From assembly GCF_017590215.1 (NCBI RefSeq), contig NZ_JAFFPK010000067.1, positions 1-47,133 of the forward strand: a stretch of 47,133 nt of DNA, given 5' to 3'. The position numbers were made by a program, and so were the translations under genes. The notes under the pieces were generated by a model. The model saw nothing but the letters and a program-made list of their open reading frames with translations, was not told where the DNA came from and did no database searches. The first letter of the stretch is position 1. Each line of letters opens with the position of its first letter. Of this stretch, positions 43,237-47,133 are shown piece by piece. The DNA comes from Clostridium sp. CCUG 7971. GTDB lineage: Bacteria; Bacillota; Clostridia; Peptostreptococcales; Peptostreptococcaceae.

Positions 43237-43270
43237 TAGGTTATAAAAAGACTCAAGGAAGGTGCAAATT

Positions 43271-44713
43271 ATGATAGATAACAAATATAACACATATACA
43301 AATCCTTTAACAGATAGATATTGTAGTAAAGACATGAGCTACATATTCTCGCCACAATTTAAATTCTCTACTTGGAGAAAATTATGGGTTGCACTTGCAG
43401 AAGGTGAAAAAGAACTAGGAATAAATATAACTGATGAGCAAATAGCTGAGTTAAAAGCTAATATAGAAAATATAAATTTTGATGAAGCTAGAAAAATAGA
43501 AAAAGAAGTTAGACATGATGTTATGAGTCATGTAAAAGCATATGGTATGCAATGTGAAAATGCTAAAGGTATAATACATTTAGGTGCTACTTCAGCATAT
43601 GTTGGAGATAACACAGATGTTATACAAATGAATGAAGCATTAAAACTTATAAGAGTTAAGCTTGTAAACCTAATAAATAACTTAAAAGAATTTGCTCTAA
43701 AATATAAAGATATGCCAACGCTTGGATTTACTCACTTCCAAGCTGCTCAACTTACAACAGTTGGTAAAAGAGCAACTTTATGGGCTCAAGATTTAATAAT
43801 AGATTTAGAAGATTTAAATTATAGAATAGATAATATGAAACTAAGAGGTGTTAAGGGTACTACTGGTACTCAAGCAAGTTTTGTTAGCTTATTTGAAGGC
43901 GATACAGGTAAAATAAAAGAACTTGATAGATTAGTTTGTGAAAAAATGGGATACAAGTCTTCATATGCTGTAAGTGGGCAAACTTATACAAGAAAATTAG
44001 ACTATCAAGTAATAAGCGTATTATCAGGTATAGCTCAAAGTATGCACAAAATGACTAACGATATAAGACTTTTACAAAGTTTAAAAGAATTAGAAGAGCC
44101 TTTTGAAAAAAATCAAATAGGTTCATCTGCAATGGCTTACAAAAGAAATCCAATGAGAAGTGAAAGAATAGCGTCACTTTCTAAGTATATAATATCAGAA
44201 TCTTTAAGTCCTGCATTAGTACAAGCTACTCAATGGTTAGAAAGAAGCTTAGACGATTCAGCAAACAAAAGATTAGCTATACCTCAAGCATTTATGGCAG
44301 CAGATGCTATAATTGAAATAGGAATGAATGTAACTGATGGATTAGTAGTTTATGAAAGCATGATAAATAAACATATAAATGAGGAACTTCCATTTATGGC
44401 AACAGAAACTATTTTAATGGAAGCTGTAAAAAGAGGTGGAGACAGACAAGAGCTTCATGAAATAATAAGAGAATATTCTATGAAGGCAGCTTATAGAGTT
44501 AAGCATGAAGGTTTAGATAATAATTTAATGGAGCTTATAATGAATGATGATTCATTTAAAATGAGCAAAGAAGAAATGTTATCTATAATGGATCCTAAAA
44601 ACTTTGTGGGAATAGCTCCAGAGCAAGTTGTAGAATTTGTAAATGAGACATTAGAACCTGCAATAGAGCCTTATAAAGAAGATATAGGATTAAAAATAGA
44701 TTTACACGTATAA
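43271..44713 (+). CDS. purB: Adenylosuccinate lyase
   Basis: The 480-residue enzyme of the fumarase/aspartase superfamily has HDVMSHVKAYGMQCENAKG, IIHLGATSAYVGDNTDVIQM, TLGFTHFQAAQLTTVGKRA and the flexible signature loop IGSSAMAYKRNPMRSERIA with the catalytic Ser. It acts twice in purine synthesis, on SAICAR and adenylosuccinate. The ORF is open to a GTG at 43262 inside the Shine-Dalgarno; ATG 43271 is the likely start. It is alone here, away from a purine operon, with its own promoter and terminator. The length is normal for the larger type of PurB. Confidence 0.97.
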   Translation: MIDNKYNTYTNPLTDRYCSKDMSYIFSPQFKFSTWRKLWVALAEGEKELGINITDEQIAELKANIENINFDEARKIEKEVRHDVMSHVKAYGMQCENAKGIIHLGATSAYVGDNTDVIQMNEALKLIRVKLVNLINNLKEFALKYKDMPTLGFTHFQAAQLTTVGKRATLWAQDLIIDLEDLNYRIDNMKLRGVKGTTGTQASFVSLFEGDTGKIKELDRLVCEKMGYKSSYAVSGQTYTRKLDYQVISVLSGIAQSMHKMTNDIRLLQSLKELEEPFEKNQIGSSAMAYKRNPMRSERIASLSKYIISESLSPALVQATQWLERSLDDSANKRLAIPQAFMAADAIIEIGMNVTDGLVVYESMINKHINEELPFMATETILMEAVKRGGDRQELHEIIREYSMKAAYRVKHEGLDNNLMELIMNDDSFKMSKEEMLSIMDPKNFVGIAPEQVVEFVNETLEPAIEPYKEDIGLKIDLHV

Positions 44714-44732
44714 AATTTTATATAAAGAGTTA

Positions 44733-44794
44733 AAAAATAAGCTCATATTGATAAGGTAAATTATATCCTAATCTATATGAGTTTATTTTTTTAG
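44733..44794 (+). terminator. purB terminator
   Basis: AAATAAGCTCATAT (about 44735-44748) pairs with ATATGAGTTTATTT (about 44775-44788), with GAT-AAGG/TCCT-ATC pairs inside and a T run after. This is a strong terminator. Confidence 0.88.
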
Positions 44795-44961
44795 AAAATA
44801 TGGAATCTAATAGTTAAAAATCAATCATAAGTCTATCGACTTAAAAATATAAAAATATGTATAAAACCGAGTAACATTAAAAATATAAAATGTTATATAT
44901 ATGAATTGAAATGGTACTTCTTGCAAAAAGTAATATTATATCATGCTAAGGAGGAACCATA

Positions 44962-46476
44962 ATGGCAGGAAATACTAACACATCCAAAAAATTAACTCTG
45001 ATATCATTAATACTGATGATATTTACATCAGTATTTGGATTTGCAAATATGCCGAGAGCATTTTATTTAATGGGATATGCAGCAATACCATGGTATGTAA
45101 TTAGCGCAATATTATTCTTTATACCATATGCTTTTATGATGGCAGAGTATGGAGCTGCATATAAAAAAGAAACTGGAGGTATATACTCTTGGATGGAAAA
45201 GTCTGTAGGTGCTAAATATGCATTTATAGGAACATTCATGTGGTATGCATCTTATATAATTTGGATGGTAAATGTATCATCAACTATATGGGTACCATTA
45301 TCAAATGCAATATTTGGAAAAGATAGAACAGGTGAATTAGCATTTGTAGGATTAAATGCTACTCAAATTTTAGGAATGCTAGGATGTTTATGGATATTAT
45401 TAGTAACTTTTGTAGCTACTAAAGGAATAGAAAAAATAAAAAAAGTAACATCTATTGGTGGTACAGCAGTAGCATTATTAAACGTAGTATTACTTCTTGG
45501 AGGATTTTTAGTATTACTTTTAAATGGATTTGAGTTTGCACAACCAATAAAAGATATAGCTAGAGACTTTACAGTATCTCCAAATCCAGCATATCAAACA
45601 CCAATAACAATGCTATCATTCTCAACATTTGCAATATTTGCTTTTGGAGGATTAGAAGTCCTAGGAGGATTAGTAGACCAAACTGAAAATGCTGAAACTA
45701 CTTTCCCTAAAGGTCTTACAATATCAGCTATAGTAATAGCAGTAGGTTATGCACTTGGTATTTTTGCTTGTGGTATGTTTACTAACTGGTCAGCTATATT
45801 AGACTCTCCAAATGTTAATATGGCAAATGTTGCCTATGTGCTTATGAGAAACTTAGGATTTGAATTAGGAAGAGCATTTGGAATGGCTGATACATCTGCA
45901 ATAACACTTGGAATGTGGATAGCTAGATTTGTAGGTTTTTCAATGTTCTTAGCATTAACAGGAGCGTTCTTCACATTAACATATTCACCGCTTAAAACAT
46001 TAATTGAGGGATCTCCAAAAGAAATTTGGCCAGGTAGATTTAGTGAAATAAGAGATGGAATGCCTATAAATGCTATGAAAGTACAAGCTATCATAGCAAT
46101 AGCAATAATATTAATAGTTTCATTTGGTGGTTCAAATGGTAAAGCATTCTTTAATTTATTAGCTCTTATGACTAATGTTGCAATGACAGTGCCATATATA
46201 TTTTTATCAGGAGCTTTCCCAAGATTTAAGAAAAAGCAATTAGAAGGAAAAGTTGAAAAACCATTTGTAGTTTTTAAAACTTATGGATCAGCTATATTTG
46301 TATCTGTAATAGTTACTATTGTAGTTGGATTTGCTAATGTATTTAGTGTAGTAGAACCAGCTCTAGGAGGTAGAACTTTAGATACTATATTCATGATAGC
46401 AGGTCCTGTTGCATTCTCAATAGTTGCGTTAATATTATACTTTATGTATGAAAGTAGATATTTAAATAGAAAATAG
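44962..46476 (+). CDS. yjeM: YjeM-type amino-acid transporter (glutamate/GABA antiporter family, APC)
   Basis: The 504-residue protein has about twelve membrane helices and very close agreement with the E. coli YjeM pattern from the start: KLTLISLILMIFTSVFGFAN, MPRAFYLMGYAAIPWYVISA and TGGIYSWMEKSVGAKYAFIG. FAFGGLEVLGGLVDQTENAE is the APC-type helix 6 region. The family is classed with glutamate/gamma-aminobutyrate antiporters; the true substrate is not established. AAGGAGGAA precedes the ATG. It is monocistronic, with terminators on both sides. Confidence 0.92.
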   Translation: MAGNTNTSKKLTLISLILMIFTSVFGFANMPRAFYLMGYAAIPWYVISAILFFIPYAFMMAEYGAAYKKETGGIYSWMEKSVGAKYAFIGTFMWYASYIIWMVNVSSTIWVPLSNAIFGKDRTGELAFVGLNATQILGMLGCLWILLVTFVATKGIEKIKKVTSIGGTAVALLNVVLLLGGFLVLLLNGFEFAQPIKDIARDFTVSPNPAYQTPITMLSFSTFAIFAFGGLEVLGGLVDQTENAETTFPKGLTISAIVIAVGYALGIFACGMFTNWSAILDSPNVNMANVAYVLMRNLGFELGRAFGMADTSAITLGMWIARFVGFSMFLALTGAFFTLTYSPLKTLIEGSPKEIWPGRFSEIRDGMPINAMKVQAIIAIAIILIVSFGGSNGKAFFNLLALMTNVAMTVPYIFLSGAFPRFKKKQLEGKVEKPFVVFKTYGSAIFVSVIVTIVVGFANVFSVVEPALGGRTLDTIFMIAGPVAFSIVALILYFMYESRYLNRK

Positions 46477-46487
46477 TGTAGTAAGTT

Positions 46488-46541
46488 AAAGCATATTATT
46501 TAGTTTTAATTAAAACTAAAATAACATGCTTTATTTTTATT
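46488..46541 (+). terminator. yjeM terminator
   Basis: AAAGCAT (46488-46494) pairs with ATGCTTT (46526-46532). TTATTTAGTTTT/AAAACTAAAATAA continues the stem around AATT, and ATTTTTATTTT follows. Confidence 0.87.
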
Positions 46542-46670
46542 TTAGCTAAAAAATTAGTAATAAATTGAGATTATTTTATTTTAAAAAGGTATTGTATTAA
46601 TAAATATTTTAATGTAAACTATAATGGAATATCTGAAAAGATAATAAATTATAATATCTGGAGGGGTAAA

Positions 46671-47123
46671 ATGAATTATATAATATCAGATACAATAAGC
46701 TTTTTATCTAAAACATTTCCAAAAATATATTCAAGCCTTTATCTAGAGTATCTAAAACAATATGCAAGTACGTATAATGTAAATAAAACTCAGTTAAGAG
46801 CTTTACTATTTATAAAAAATAATGGATCTATAAGTATGACTGATCTATGTTCAAAGTTAAACATAGAAAAAGGAAGTTTAACTAGCATGGTAGATGATTT
46901 AGCGCAAAAAGGATTTGTAATTAGAGAAAGAGATTTATCAGATAGAAGAAAATACTTAATTAATACTACAGAACAAGGAAATGAGATTGCTCTAGACTTT
47001 ATGGAAAAGTTAAGCATTAAGTTAGAAGAAAAGTTTTCTAAATTTAGTGAGGATGATAGAAATAGATATATAAATGCTATAAATACCTTACAAGATATTT
47101 TAACTAAAAATGGAATTAAATAA
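46671..47123 (+). CDS. MarR-family transcriptional regulator
   Basis: The 150-residue protein has the MarR winged helix: NKTQLRALLFIKNNGSISMT, DLCSKLNIEKGSLTSMVDDL (recognition helix around KGSLTSMVD) and KGFVIRERDLSDRRKYLINT, the wing with the conserved D-x-R-D/S-x-R-R motif. Flanking helices form the dimer. GGAGGGG precedes the ATG. Its targets are unknown; the gene after it, just beyond the window, is the natural candidate because MarR genes often regulate an adjacent transporter. It ends 10 bp before the window edge. Confidence 0.92.
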   Translation: MNYIISDTISFLSKTFPKIYSSLYLEYLKQYASTYNVNKTQLRALLFIKNNGSISMTDLCSKLNIEKGSLTSMVDDLAQKGFVIRERDLSDRRKYLINTTEQGNEIALDFMEKLSIKLEEKFSKFSEDDRNRYINAINTLQDILTKNGIK

Positions 47124-47133
47124 AAAAGCAACC

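Noticed and set aside
42142-43270. Integrative element carried by the tyrosine recombinase
   Set aside because: No attachment repeats, tRNA target, excisionase or cargo were found around it, and it lies between ordinary housekeeping genes.
44829-44918. Small repeats before yjeM (AAGTC/GACTT and AACATT/AATGTT)
   Set aside because: They are short, and in this AT-rich sequence are expected by chance; no match to a known operator.

Overview
The window is a stretch of chromosome from a very AT-rich Gram-positive anaerobe-type Firmicute, most likely class Clostridia near Peptostreptococcaceae. The evidence is strong AGA/ATA codon preference, G-rich Shine-Dalgarno sequences before almost every gene, U-rich intrinsic terminators, sporulation-linked genes (ymxH, ylxY, tepA) and a Bacillus/Clostridium-type gene order. 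The species assignment is inference only. No rRNA, tRNA, CRISPR array, insertion sequence or prophage was seen.

Layout. 1-2206: end of a probable chromate-transporter-like membrane protein, an unrecognised coiled-coil protein and two GNAT acetyltransferases. 2421-10127: the classical translation/RNA operon rimP-nusA-rnpM(ylxR)-ylxQ-infB-rbfA-nrnA-truB-ribF-rpsO, with a hairpin leader before rimP and a structured leader before rpsO. 10292-12262: a potassium channel and a DegV lipid-binding protein. 12490-14604: pnp with a GC-rich hairpin leader.

14791-25406 is the main accessory region: a glycosaminoglycan (hyaluronan/chondroitin-type) unsaturated-disaccharide utilisation locus inserted between pnp and ylxY, which are near neighbours in Bacillus. 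One arm is kduI-kduD-heparinase II/III-type lyase-kdgA-kdgK. The other is ugl (GH88)-PTS IIB-IIC-IID-IIA-yajC-like. An IclR/KdgR-type regulator lies between them. The PTS would import the disaccharide, the GH88 enzyme would cleave it, and KduI/KduD/KdgK/KdgA would take the unsaturated uronate to pyruvate and glyceraldehyde-3-phosphate. Both arms have a strong promoter followed immediately by the same bipartite operator (GAAAC-N2-TGTTYC followed by TGGAACA), which I infer to be the KdgR-type site. The lyase and the kdgK kinase are each broken by a single -1 frameshift in a short A run.

25569-38753 returns to the conserved backbone: ylxY-mlpA-ymxH-dapG-tepA-ftsK/spoIIIE-mnmH-rimO-pgsA, then recA (with an SOS box) and rny. 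The dapG-tepA gap holds a large inverted repeat that would bury the tepA ribosome binding site. 39069-47123 is mixed: a small unknown protein, a divergent UvrD-like helicase, uppP, a tyrosine recombinase lacking the first catalytic Arg, purB, a YjeM-type amino-acid transporter and a MarR regulator.

Most starts were refined by choosing the ATG/GTG/TTG with a properly spaced Shine-Dalgarno sequence; alternatives are named in the entries.
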